From Lactobacillales bacterium (lineage in GTDB: Bacteria > Bacillota > Bacilli > Lactobacillales > Vagococcaceae), in the NCBI GenBank assembly GCA_015655485.1, contig JAATEZ010000235.1, positions 1-13,534 of the forward strand: DNA of 13,534 nt, in the 5' to 3' direction. The notes under the pieces are model-generated. The model was not told the origin of the DNA. It did not search any database and saw nothing but the letters and a program-made list of their open reading frames with translations. Every line of letters begins with the position of its first letter. The first letter of the stretch is position 1. The position numbers were made by a program, and so were the translations under genes. Shown piece after piece: positions 1-5,893 of the stretch.

Positions 1-280
1 AGGTCATAAGTACTGAAGCAAGAAAACTGGCACAATCCCCAATAAAGTTGGAAGGATCGATCCCGGTAGAAATAAAATGCAAAACAGATCGAAGAAAAGC
101 TGTAGCGATCCCAGCCAGCGGCCCGCATAAAAACATGCTTATTAAAACGGGAATGTCACTAAAATCAATCTTCAGATAGGTGAAACTAGGTAAAACCGGA
201 AAAGCAAAAAACATCAATACAAACCCGATCGCTGCCATCATTGAAACGATCACCATTTTTTGAACTTTACTTCTTTTCAT
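1..280 (-). CDS. ribU: Riboflavin ECF transporter substrate-binding subunit RibU (partial, cut by window edge)
   Basis: This is the N-terminal 93 codons of a membrane protein running off the left edge. RibU is the substrate-specific S component that binds riboflavin in the membrane and works with the shared ECF module (EcfT and two ATPases) to import the vitamin. The translation starts MKRSKVQKMVIVSMMAAIGF, continues with a hydrophobic segment to about residue 31, then has the segment YLKIDFSDIPVLISMFLCGP that is typical of RibU, followed by a second hydrophobic stretch. The ATG at 278-280 is preceded by a perfect AGGAGG Shine-Dalgarno sequence seven bases upstream. The upstream FMN riboswitch independently supports a flavin transporter. 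The family call is strong. Only the C-terminal half cannot be inspected. Confidence 0.93.
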   Translation of the reverse strand, partial: MKRSKVQKMVIVSMMAAIGFVLMFFAFPVLPSFTYLKIDFSDIPVLISMFLCGPLAGIATAFLRSVLHFISTGIDPSNFIGDCASFLASVLMT

Positions 281-394
281 CTGAAATCCTCCTGACAAGG
301 ACTCATCTTCGGTGAACCTGTTTGAATAATTTTTCAAAGACCGTATCCACCAGGCAAATGTTGAAAAAGCTCTTTCGCCGGATCGATAACACAC

Positions 395-432
395 AAAAAC
401 TCTACTTTTAGTCAACAGAAAAAAAGTAGAGT
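395..432 (-). terminator. Intrinsic terminator of the FMN riboswitch (expression platform)
   Basis: Eleven-base-pair perfect stem (ACTCTACTTTT at 399-409 against AAAAGTAGAGT at 422-432) with a 12-nt loop, followed on the minus strand by a T run. It lies between the FMN aptamer and the ribU start, where a ligand-controlled transcription terminator is expected. It probably ends transcription when FMN is bound. Confidence 0.88.
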
Positions 433-466
433 GGTCTTATCTGAAATAAAAATCATTCAAATAAGC

Positions 467-598
467 TCTATCTTCTTTATCCAGACTGTACTGTCGGTAT
501 TGGAATTACACCAATTCAGACGCTTTGAATAAATCAAAACGTGTCGTGGACTATTACCACCGGTCGGGAATTGCACCCTGCCCCTGAAGACGAACCTT
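467..598 (-). promoter_or_regulatory. FMN riboswitch (RFN element) controlling ribU
   Basis: The minus strand reads the conserved RFN core in order: TCTTCAGGGGCAGGGTG, ATTCCCGACCGGTGGTAATA, GTCCACGAC, then TTGGTGTAATTCCAATACCG and ACAGTCTGGAT, ending in GAAGATAG. TCTTC near the 5' end pairs with GAAGA at the 3' end to close the multi-helix aptamer (P1). FMN binding is known to repress riboflavin synthesis or transport genes. Here the terminator at 395-432 points to transcriptional attenuation of ribU. Confidence 0.97.
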
Positions 599-621
599 AA
601 ACATATTTTTTTTACAAGCTT

Positions 622-649
622 ATTATAGCATCTGCAGATATTATTGCAA
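622..649 (-). promoter_or_regulatory. Promoter for the FMN riboswitch-ribU transcript
   Basis: TTGCAA (644-649) and TATAAT (622-627) are separated by 16 bases, with an extended -10 (TGCTATAAT). The predicted start lies just upstream of the RFN aptamer, so the leader would be about 330 nt. Confidence 0.8.
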
Positions 650-714
650 GAAATAAATCCAGAAATTCATGGATATTAAATCCTGAACTTTTTTAATGCC
701 GAAAAATCCTTATT

Positions 715-1431
715 TTACTTAGATGTTTGCAATAATATGGCTATTTCTTTTTTGTTCAGTTCTCGAAATTCACCTGGACGCAGACCGGCTAAATCTAAAT
801 GTCCATATCTTTCACGTTTTAATTTGATCACCGGAAATCCCGCTATTTCAAACATTTTTTTGACCTGATGATTGCGTCCTTCATGGATCGTCAATTCGAT
901 GATCGTTGAATTTGTGGTGCGATCTGAAGACAGGATCTTATAGGCTGCCGGCGCCGTTTTTCTTCCATCGATCACGATGCCCTTTTTTAATGAATAAAGA
1001 TCCTTCGGCTGCGGCCGACCTTTGATTTTTGTCACATAAATTTTATCTACTTCATGCTTGGGATGCGTCAATCGCTGCGAAAATTCTCCGTCATTTGTCA
1101 GCAATAACAAACCCGACGTATCATAATCCAAACGTCCAACTGGATAAATACGCTCAGGAACATCGGTTAGATAATCTGTGACGACTTTCCGGCCTTTATC
1201 ATCGGTGACCGCTGTGATCACTCCGCGCGGTTTATAGAACAAATAGTAAACTAATTTTTCGTTTTGAATGGGCAGCCCGTCTACTTCGATAACATCCTGA
1301 TCGCTGACCAGAATTCCCATCTCAGTTACTTGTTTTCCATTAACCTTCACATGTCCGGTCTCGATCATCACTTCCGCTTTTCTTCGCGAAGCAACTCCTG
1401 CATGGGCCATAACTTTTTGTAATCTCTCCAT
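715..1431 (-). CDS. rluB: 23S rRNA pseudouridine synthase, RluB family
   Basis: Predicted to isomerise a uridine to pseudouridine in 23S rRNA (U2605-type position in the RluB family). The 238-residue protein has an N-terminal S4 RNA-binding domain (about residues 1-48: MERLQKVMAHAGVASRRKAE...VNGK) and the RsuA/RluB catalytic domain with GRLDYDTSGLLLLTNDG; Asp102 of GRLD is the expected catalytic residue. The open frame extends to 1452, but that start overlaps scpB and has no good ribosome site. The ATG at 1429-1431 has AAGGAG seven bases upstream and begins where homologues begin, so I chose it. It sits 10 bp behind scpB and is probably the last gene of the scpA-scpB-rluB transcript. The exact paralogue (RluB rather than RsuA or RluE) is inferred from the scpB neighbourhood and length. 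Confidence 0.9.
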   Translation of the reverse strand: MERLQKVMAHAGVASRRKAEVMIETGHVKVNGKQVTEMGILVSDQDVIEVDGLPIQNEKLVYYLFYKPRGVITAVTDDKGRKVVTDYLTDVPERIYPVGRLDYDTSGLLLLTNDGEFSQRLTHPKHEVDKIYVTKIKGRPQPKDLYSLKKGIVIDGRKTAPAAYKILSSDRTTNSTIIELTIHEGRNHQVKKMFEIAGFPVIKLKRERYGHLDLAGLRPGEFRELNKKEIAILLQTSK

Positions 1432-1441
1432 TTTTTTCTCC

Positions 1442-2104
1442 TTAGATGTCATTATCTATTGTTTCCTGCGCTGGATTTTCATCTGCCGCCTGTTTCAAAC
1501 TGTCTGGATCCGTTTTAGTTGTTTCCACGGATCCCAAGACTGCTTTAAAGCGGTCAAAAAAAAGATCCATGGGTTCTTCCTCATTTAATTTTTCTTCCAT
1601 GTCGGTGACAGAAGGCAGCTCATTTATATCCTTCAGACCAAAATAATTCATGAAAAATTCGGTGGTTCCATAAAGGATCGCCCGGCCTGGTCCTTCCACT
1701 CGACCGACTTCATGGATCAGCTGCCTAACAACTAATTTTTGAATGGAACCGCTCGATTGAACTCCGCGAACTTCATCGATCTCGCTGCGCGTGATCGGCT
1801 GCTTATACGCAACAATGGATAAAGTTTCTAAAGCGGCTTGCGATAAGTGATTGGAGATCGGCGACTGGGCATACTTCTTTAAAAGCTCGGCAGCTTCTTT
1901 TTTTGTTGAAAGTAAAAATTGATTGCCTACCTCTAAAATATGCAGCCCGCTGCACTCCTCGTTTTCATACCTCTTATTCAATTTTTCTATAGCTTCATAA
2001 ACACTAGCCGTTGAGTGGTTCAAGAGATAAGATAATTCCTCAAGCGAGATCCCTTCATTGCCGGCAACAAACAAAAGTGCTTCTAATTGACCTGATATAT
2101 TCAT
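1442..2104 (-). CDS. scpB: Segregation and condensation protein B
   Basis: ScpB is the winged-helix dimer partner of ScpA and Smc in the condensin complex that organises and segregates the chromosome. The 220-residue protein begins MNISGQLEALLFVAGNEGIS and contains the hallmark region AALETLSIVAYKQPITRSEI and the following RGVQSSGSIQKLVVRQLI (about residues 90-132). The acidic C-terminal tail after about residue 165 is low in conservation, as usual for the family. The ATG at 2104 uses a GGAG whose last bases overlap the scpA stop codon (scpA ends GGAGTAG), with three bases between the genes. The pair is therefore probably translationally coupled. Confidence 0.96.
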   Translation of the reverse strand: MNISGQLEALLFVAGNEGISLEELSYLLNHSTASVYEAIEKLNKRYENEECSGLHILEVGNQFLLSTKKEAAELLKKYAQSPISNHLSQAALETLSIVAYKQPITRSEIDEVRGVQSSGSIQKLVVRQLIHEVGRVEGPGRAILYGTTEFFMNYFGLKDINELPSVTDMEEKLNEEEPMDLFFDRFKAVLGSVETTKTDPDSLKQAADENPAQETIDNDI

Positions 2105-2107
2105 TTC

Positions 2108-2869
2108 CTACTCCTGCATATTTATTATTTCTTCTGTGTCATATAAAAAAATCGGAGCATAATTTTCTGCCTGCATGACTTTGATACTGCCGGACTTCAT
2201 TAATTCCAACAATGCCATAAAAGTCGTCACCAATTCATTTCTGTTATTTTTTTCTAGTAAAGAATCAAAAGAAACCCCCTTTTTAGAAGTATCTTTTTTT
2301 AATTTCTCCTTGATATAATGAATTGTTTCTTCTACCGTTTCACTATCATTTGTGATCGTTGTTTGCTTTATTTTTCTTTTCTGCTTTTTTTCCAGCATAT
2401 TATGGAAAGCAAAAAACAGATCCATTGTCGATAATTGATTGGGTTCTAAAGGAATCATTTCTTCTTTGTAGTCATCCAGATTGGAAGGCTCTTTCGTAAA
2501 AAAAAGCGTCCGTTCTTCCTCTCGTTCTTTTAGAACTTTAGAAGCATATTTAAACTTACGATACTCAAGCAATTGCGCGACAAGCGCATCCCGCGGGTCG
2601 CATCCCGCGGTTTCAGGTTCTTCTTCCACGTCGATTTCCGTCTTCGGCAACAACATTTTGCTTTTGATTGCCATCAAGGTCGCTGCCATCACCAGATATT
2701 CCCCTGCAACATCTAATTCCAAAGTTTGCATGGTGTCTATATAACTCATATACTGCTTAGTGATTTCCGCAATAGGTATATCATAAATATCTATTTCTAA
2801 CGTTCGGATCAAATGCAATAGAAGATCCAGAGGTCCTTCGAATACCTCTAATTTTATACTGATTTCCAC
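2108..2869 (-). CDS. scpA: Segregation and condensation protein A
   Basis: ScpA is the kleisin subunit that bridges the heads of the Smc dimer and binds ScpB. The 253-residue protein has the family N-terminus KLEVFEGPLDLLLHLI, the conserved YLVMAATLMAIKSKMLLP helix and DPRDALVAQLLEYRKFK, and a C-terminal winged-helix part ending near FLYDTEEI. The start must be the GTG at 2867-2869. The only nearby ATG is followed at once by TAG, while GGAGG lies about 10 bases before the GTG. It follows xerD by 38 bp and precedes scpB by 3 bp. A GC-rich 11-bp direct repeat (GCATCCCGCGG, at 2586-2596 and 2600-2610 on the plus strand) encodes the ETAGCDPRD stretch and may be a local duplication in an acidic linker. 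Confidence 0.96.
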   Translation of the reverse strand: MEISIKLEVFEGPLDLLLHLIRTLEIDIYDIPIAEITKQYMSYIDTMQTLELDVAGEYLVMAATLMAIKSKMLLPKTEIDVEEEPETAGCDPRDALVAQLLEYRKFKYASKVLKEREEERTLFFTKEPSNLDDYKEEMIPLEPNQLSTMDLFFAFHNMLEKKQKRKIKQTTITNDSETVEETIHYIKEKLKKDTSKKGVSFDSLLEKNNRNELVTTFMALLELMKSGSIKVMQAENYAPIFLYDTEEIINMQE

Positions 2870-2907
2870 TACATCTAACCCTCCTTCCTAAGGATATTTC
2901 AATAAAG

Positions 2908-3798
2908 CTAAGCTCTGGGGAAATATTTTTGATAGACATCCGCCATTCTTTTCTTAGTGATATGCGTATAAATTTGCGTAGTTGATATATCGGCATGGCC
3001 AAGCAGCTCCTGAACAACGCGCAAATCGGCTCCATTCTCAAGCAAATGGGTCGCAAAGCTGTGACGCAAAGTATGGGGTGTCACTTCTTTTTTGATCCCG
3101 GCATCAAAAACCGTCTGCTTCAGGTTCTTCCAGATGCCTTGACGGGTAAATTTATGTCCGTGGTGATTTAAAAATAAATGAGTCTCATTTTCTCCGGATC
3201 TAAGCAGCTTTGGTCGAGCTTCTTCCATATATCGCCGGATCCATTCAATCGCCAGATCGCCCAACGGAATGATTCTTTCCTTATCTCCTTTGCCAATCGT
3301 CTGGATCAGCCCCAGATCCAAGTGCAGATCGGCAAGTTTTAGCTCTATCAGCTCTGACACACGCAGACCGGTGGCGTACATGACTTCTAAAATCGCCCGA
3401 TCTCTTAAGCCTAATGTCTTGGTGACATCCGGTGTTTCGATCAATTGCTCAACCTCTTTGATACTCAATGTTTTAGGCAGCTTCTGAGCCTTTTTAGGCG
3501 TGTCGATATGCTGCATCGGATCCACATTGGCGAATCTCTCCTGACGTAAAAATTGATGGAACTTTCTTAAACTCGAAACCATGCGGATAATCGTTGCCGA
3601 AGCTTTATGCTCTTCCTTTAAAACCTACAAAAAATCCAAAATAATATAACGATCCAACTCATCCCATGAATGAATATTCTTGCTTTCAAGAAATTGCAGA
3701 TAAAAAGTCAGATCTCTTTGATAACTGATGATCGTATTTTCAGACAAGCCTCTTTCGATTTTTAAATAATGAATATATTCCAAAAATTGATCTTGCAT
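2908..3798 (-). pseudogene. xerD: Site-specific tyrosine recombinase XerD, interrupted by an in-frame TAG
   Basis: XerD acts with XerC at dif to resolve chromosome dimers. Read through one stop codon, the frame gives 296 residues starting MQDQFLEYIHYLKIERGLSE, the normal family length. All six catalytic residues are present: Arg146, Lys170, His242, Arg245, His268 and Tyr277 (in GLRVSEL, GKGDKER, PHTLRHSFATH, LLGHADISTTQIYTH), each two residues before the E. coli XerD equivalents. Codon 58 (3625-3627) is TAG within ILDFL-stop-VLKEEHK. No frameshift is seen, and a CAG-to-TAG change would explain it. The ATG at 3798 was chosen because the next in-frame ATG upstream lies inside the -10 box. An internal ATG at 3582 (residue 73) has no ribosome site and would lose most of the N-terminal DNA-binding domain. 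Sequencing error or suppression remain possible. Confidence 0.88.
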
Positions 3799-3820
3799 AT
3801 TCCCACCCGCTTCAACTACT

Positions 3821-3829
3821 ATCATACCA
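3821..3829 (-). promoter_or_regulatory. Extended -10 promoter for xerD
   Basis: TGGTATGAT forms an extended -10 directly after the T run of the fur terminator. A -35 at normal spacing would fall inside the terminator hairpin and is poor, so the call rests on the extended -10. A start about seven bases downstream would give a short leader to the xerD ATG at 3798. Confidence 0.5.
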
Positions 3830-3862
3830 AAAAAAATGGAAGAGCGCATAAAAATCTCTTCC
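3829..3862 (-). terminator. Intrinsic terminator after fur
   Basis: GGAAGAG/CTCTTCC stem (3838-3862) with an 11-nt loop, followed on the minus strand by ATTTTTTTT. It lies about 30 bp after the fur stop codon and separates fur from the xerD-scpA-scpB-rluB cluster. Confidence 0.85.
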
Positions 3863-3893
3863 AAAAATGGTAAATTTGATTATTCAAATAAAC

Positions 3894-4391
3894 TCACGGC
3901 AACGTTGTCGCAGCTGCTTCTTTGTCCAGAACTGCCTGTTCTTTCTTTTTTAATTGACATTTACTGCAGATTCCATGAAAAGTCAGCCGGTGATCTTTCA
4001 CAAGAAAGTGATATTTTTTTTCCACGATCAATTCAACATCCCCCAAGAGATCATCTTCTACTTCTTCGATACTCCCGCATTCCAGACATAGTAAATGATG
4101 ATGGAAATGCTTTGCCCCTTCTTTTCTAACATCATAACGTGATAAGCCGTCATTAAAGCTGACTTTATCCACCACTTTTAATTCCGTCAACATTTCTAAA
4201 GTTCGGTAAACAGTGGCTAAACCAATCTCTGGACTTTTTTTCTTGACCAGCATATAAATTTCTTCAGCCGACAAATGATCTTTTTCATTTTCAAGCAGCA
4301 CCAAAACAGTGGCTTCTCTTTGTGGAGTGAGCTTAAATCCAGATTGATGTAAAAGATTGCGAATATTTGCTAACGTGGTCCCAGTAGACAT
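3894..4391 (-). CDS. fur: Ferric uptake regulator Fur
   Basis: Iron-responsive repressor of iron acquisition genes. The 165-residue protein has a winged-helix domain (KLTPQREATV at about 20-29; EIGLATVYRTLEMLTELKVV at 55-74), the metal site HFHHH (95-99) and two zinc-type cysteine pairs, CLEC (102-105) and CSKC (142-145). The stretch HLSAEEIY...KSPEIGLATVYRTLE and SRYDVRKEGAKHFHHHL matches Bacillus-type Fur far better than PerR or Zur. The frame is open to 4460, but the ATG at 4389-4391 has AAGGAG nine bases upstream and fits the family. The longer version would start inside the Fur box and -10. The Lys/Ala-rich tail after residue 148 is longer than in Bacillus Fur. A Fur-box match over its promoter suggests autoregulation. 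Confidence 0.93.
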   Translation of the reverse strand: MSTGTTLANIRNLLHQSGFKLTPQREATVLVLLENEKDHLSAEEIYMLVKKKSPEIGLATVYRTLEMLTELKVVDKVSFNDGLSRYDVRKEGAKHFHHHLLCLECGSIEEVEDDLLGDVELIVEKKYHFLVKDHRLTFHGICSKCQLKKKEQAVLDKEAAATTLP

Positions 4392-4445
4392 AATAAGCAG
4401 CTCCTTAATTATAATTAGTATAAATAAAACTCTTAGATTCTTGTT

Positions 4446-4464
4446 TATATTAATAATCATTATA
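4446..4464. promoter_or_regulatory. Fur box overlapping the fur -10 element
   Basis: On the minus strand TATAATGATTATTAATATA matches the classic 19-bp Fur box (GATAATGATTATCATTATC) at 15 of 19 positions. Its first six bases are the -10 hexamer of the fur promoter. Occupancy would block RNA polymerase, implying iron-dependent autorepression. The site also resembles a PerR box (TTATAATNATTATAA, one mismatch), so PerR control cannot be excluded. Confidence 0.8.
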
Positions 4465-4487
4465 AATTAAAAACTTATTTTAAGCAA
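4459..4487 (-). promoter_or_regulatory. fur promoter
   Basis: TTGCTT (4482-4487) and a perfect TATAAT (4459-4464) are separated by 17 bases. It starts only 6 bp after the cvfB stop codon. I see no convincing terminator between cvfB and fur, so some readthrough from cvfB is likely. Confidence 0.85.
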
Positions 4488-4493
4488 GTATTC

Positions 4494-5372
4494 TCAATTA
4501 GAATCAATAGGATCCTTAGACAATAATAGGGTCCGATTCGTTTCTTGCTTGATCTTTCCTTGTTTCATCAACGTTCCCAGTGCCCGTTTAAACTGTCCTT
4601 TGCTGATCCCAAATTGTTTTTGTATTTCTTCCGGAGCTGATTTATCAGAAAAAGGGATCTCGCCATTTTCTGAACGTTCTAAAAAGGTCAAAATCATCGC
4701 TGCATCATCTGAGATCACTTCATAAGCTCTAGGCTTAAGCGAGATATTTAAAATCCCATCCGGACGGACACCAATGACTCGGCCATGGACCTGCTCTCCT
4801 AAACGAGGCTCTTGAAAACGTTCGGAAGGATGAATAAAAGCTAAATAAAAATCATCTGTCAACACATACGTCCCAATGATTTTCAGCCTAAAAACTTTTC
4901 CTGAAACATTCTCATTCATCATTGCCGCTGTTCCTAACCGAGTCATCGAACGAAAAATGGATTCCTCAGCCAGTACTCCCCAAAACCGATTCTTCTCATC
5001 CACCTTTAAAGCAATCATCAGTTGATCCCCCTTTTTGGGCCACAATTCATGCATGGTAGGCAAATCATCTAATGAGACGACTACATCCTTATCCGGCAGC
5101 CCAATAGAAACAAAGGCGCCCAGATCACGTCTGGTATCAACAACTGTCCCAAACGCATAACGGCCGATTTGTATTTTAGGTATCTCCGTCGTTAAACAAG
5201 CCACTTGCTGCTGATTTATATAGCCAAAACCCTCTACGGGATCACCAATATGATAAGTTTCATTTTCATTTTTTTTCAAACAAAAAGTCATGCCATTCTT
5301 TTGAACAAAAAGTTCTTTTTGATTTTCATCCGTCACTATTCCTGTAAATACCGTTCCTAAAAGTTGATTCAT
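4494..5372 (-). CDS. cvfB: S1-domain RNA-binding protein of the CvfB/YitL family
   Basis: CvfB-family proteins bind RNA through S1-like OB folds and, in Staphylococcus aureus, affect virulence factor expression; the molecular role elsewhere is unclear. The 292-residue protein has an OB-like segment at about 1-65 (LLGTVFTGIVTDENQKELFV), a clear S1 repeat at about 68-140 (GRYAFGTVVDTRRDLGAFVS), a third at about 150-215 (GEQVHGRVIGVRPDGILNIS) and a C-terminal winged helix from about 228 (FGISKGQFKRALGTLMKQGK). The ATG at 5372 is preceded by AAAGGGAG at a 10-base spacing. It sits alone between the repeat array and fur and has its own promoter. Confidence 0.9.
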   Translation of the reverse strand: MNQLLGTVFTGIVTDENQKELFVQKNGMTFCLKKNENETYHIGDPVEGFGYINQQQVACLTTEIPKIQIGRYAFGTVVDTRRDLGAFVSIGLPDKDVVVSLDDLPTMHELWPKKGDQLMIALKVDEKNRFWGVLAEESIFRSMTRLGTAAMMNENVSGKVFRLKIIGTYVLTDDFYLAFIHPSERFQEPRLGEQVHGRVIGVRPDGILNISLKPRAYEVISDDAAMILTFLERSENGEIPFSDKSAPEEIQKQFGISKGQFKRALGTLMKQGKIKQETNRTLLLSKDPIDSN

Positions 5373-5405
5373 AGATAATGCTCTCCCTTTTATTACATAT
5401 GACTC

Positions 5406-5414
5406 ATTATATCA
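5406..5414 (-). promoter_or_regulatory. Extended -10 promoter for cvfB
   Basis: TGATATAAT is a perfect -10 with the extended TG, 34 bp upstream of the cvfB ATG. No good -35 is seen. The -35 region falls in the first, incomplete unit of the adjacent repeat array. Confidence 0.7.
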
Positions 5415-5419
5415 CAAAC

Positions 5420-5815
5420 CCCTTCATTCGACACAAAAAGCTGAATGAGGTGTGTCAGGTTTTAAGTAATAGTGATAAGAAAAATTCTAGTGATGCGCAG
5501 TATCATGATTTTTTTTGAACTATTACCAAAAAGCCTGCCTCATGAAGCCGGACTATGAAAAGCTGAATAAGGCGTGTCAGGTTTTAAGTAATAGTGATGC
5601 GCAGTATCATGAATTTTTTTTGAACTATTACCGAAAAGCCTGCCTCATGAAGCCGGACTATGAAAAACTGAACAAGCCGGTTCAGCTCGCAAGCAAAAAA
5701 GAAAATTGAACCGGAATCGAAGTTTGATTCATGCGAAATTTGTCTTTTTGCCGCAGTGAGCTGGCTTGTGAAGCCGGACTATGAAAAGCTGAACAAAGCG
5801 GTTTTAACTTTGAAC
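5420..5815 (+). repeat. Intergenic hairpin-linker repeat array 1 (three hairpins, four linkers)
   Basis: This roughly 400-bp gap holds no convincing gene. It contains a linker (ATGAAGCCGGACTATGAAAA then GCTGAAY) at 5542-5568, 5647-5673 and 5768-5794, plus a 5'-truncated copy ending near 5445. Between linkers are hairpins: H1 5445-5543, H2 5567-5648, H3 5672-5769. In H1, ATGAGG-tgtgt-CAGGTTTTAAGTAATAGT faces ACTATTACCAAAAAGCCTGCCTCAT. H3 uses different arms (ACAAGCC-ggttc-AGCTC against GAGCTGGCTTGT). A fourth left arm (from 5792) has lost its partner and runs into the pyk terminator. The same family recurs at 13069-13400. Mobile palindromic element, structured RNA or both are possible. Orientation is given by the polarity of the linker and the terminator. 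Confidence 0.9.
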
Positions 5816-5866
5816 AAAAAAAAAGCCGGGACAAAAACTATTTTTAGTTTTTTGTCCCGGTTTTTT
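5816..5866 (-). terminator. Intrinsic terminator of pfkA-pyk, probably bidirectional
   Basis: A stem CCGGGACAAAAACT (5826-5839) against AGTTTTTTGTCCCGG (5846-5860), one bulged base, is followed on the minus strand by nine T and on the plus strand by six T (5861-5866). It lies 27 bp after the pyk stop and also caps repeat array 1 on the plus strand. Confidence 0.95.
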
Positions 5867-5893
5867 ATGCAAATACATTTTTTATCTGAACGA

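Noticed and set aside
666..692. Possible terminator after rluB (GGATTTAATATCC with flanking TTCA/TGAA)
   Set aside because: The stem is short and AT-rich with a bulge, and the minus strand has no good T run after it. The T run is on the plus strand, where no gene would use it.
1432..1452. Longer N-terminus of RluB starting with MTSKEKK
   Set aside because: It overlaps scpB, lacks a ribosome site, and adds seven residues before the S4 domain start. AAGGAG sits correctly for the ATG at 1431.
2908..3864. Two separate genes in place of xerD
   Set aside because: Both parts are in the same frame and together match one XerD of normal length. The downstream part has no ribosome site and lacks a complete N-terminal domain.
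5515..5709. A 64-codon plus-strand open frame in repeat array 1 as a protein gene
   Set aside because: It is made of two repeat units, has no recognisable ribosome site, and the frame breaks in the other units. Reported as a repeat, with the peptide idea kept as a low-interest finding.
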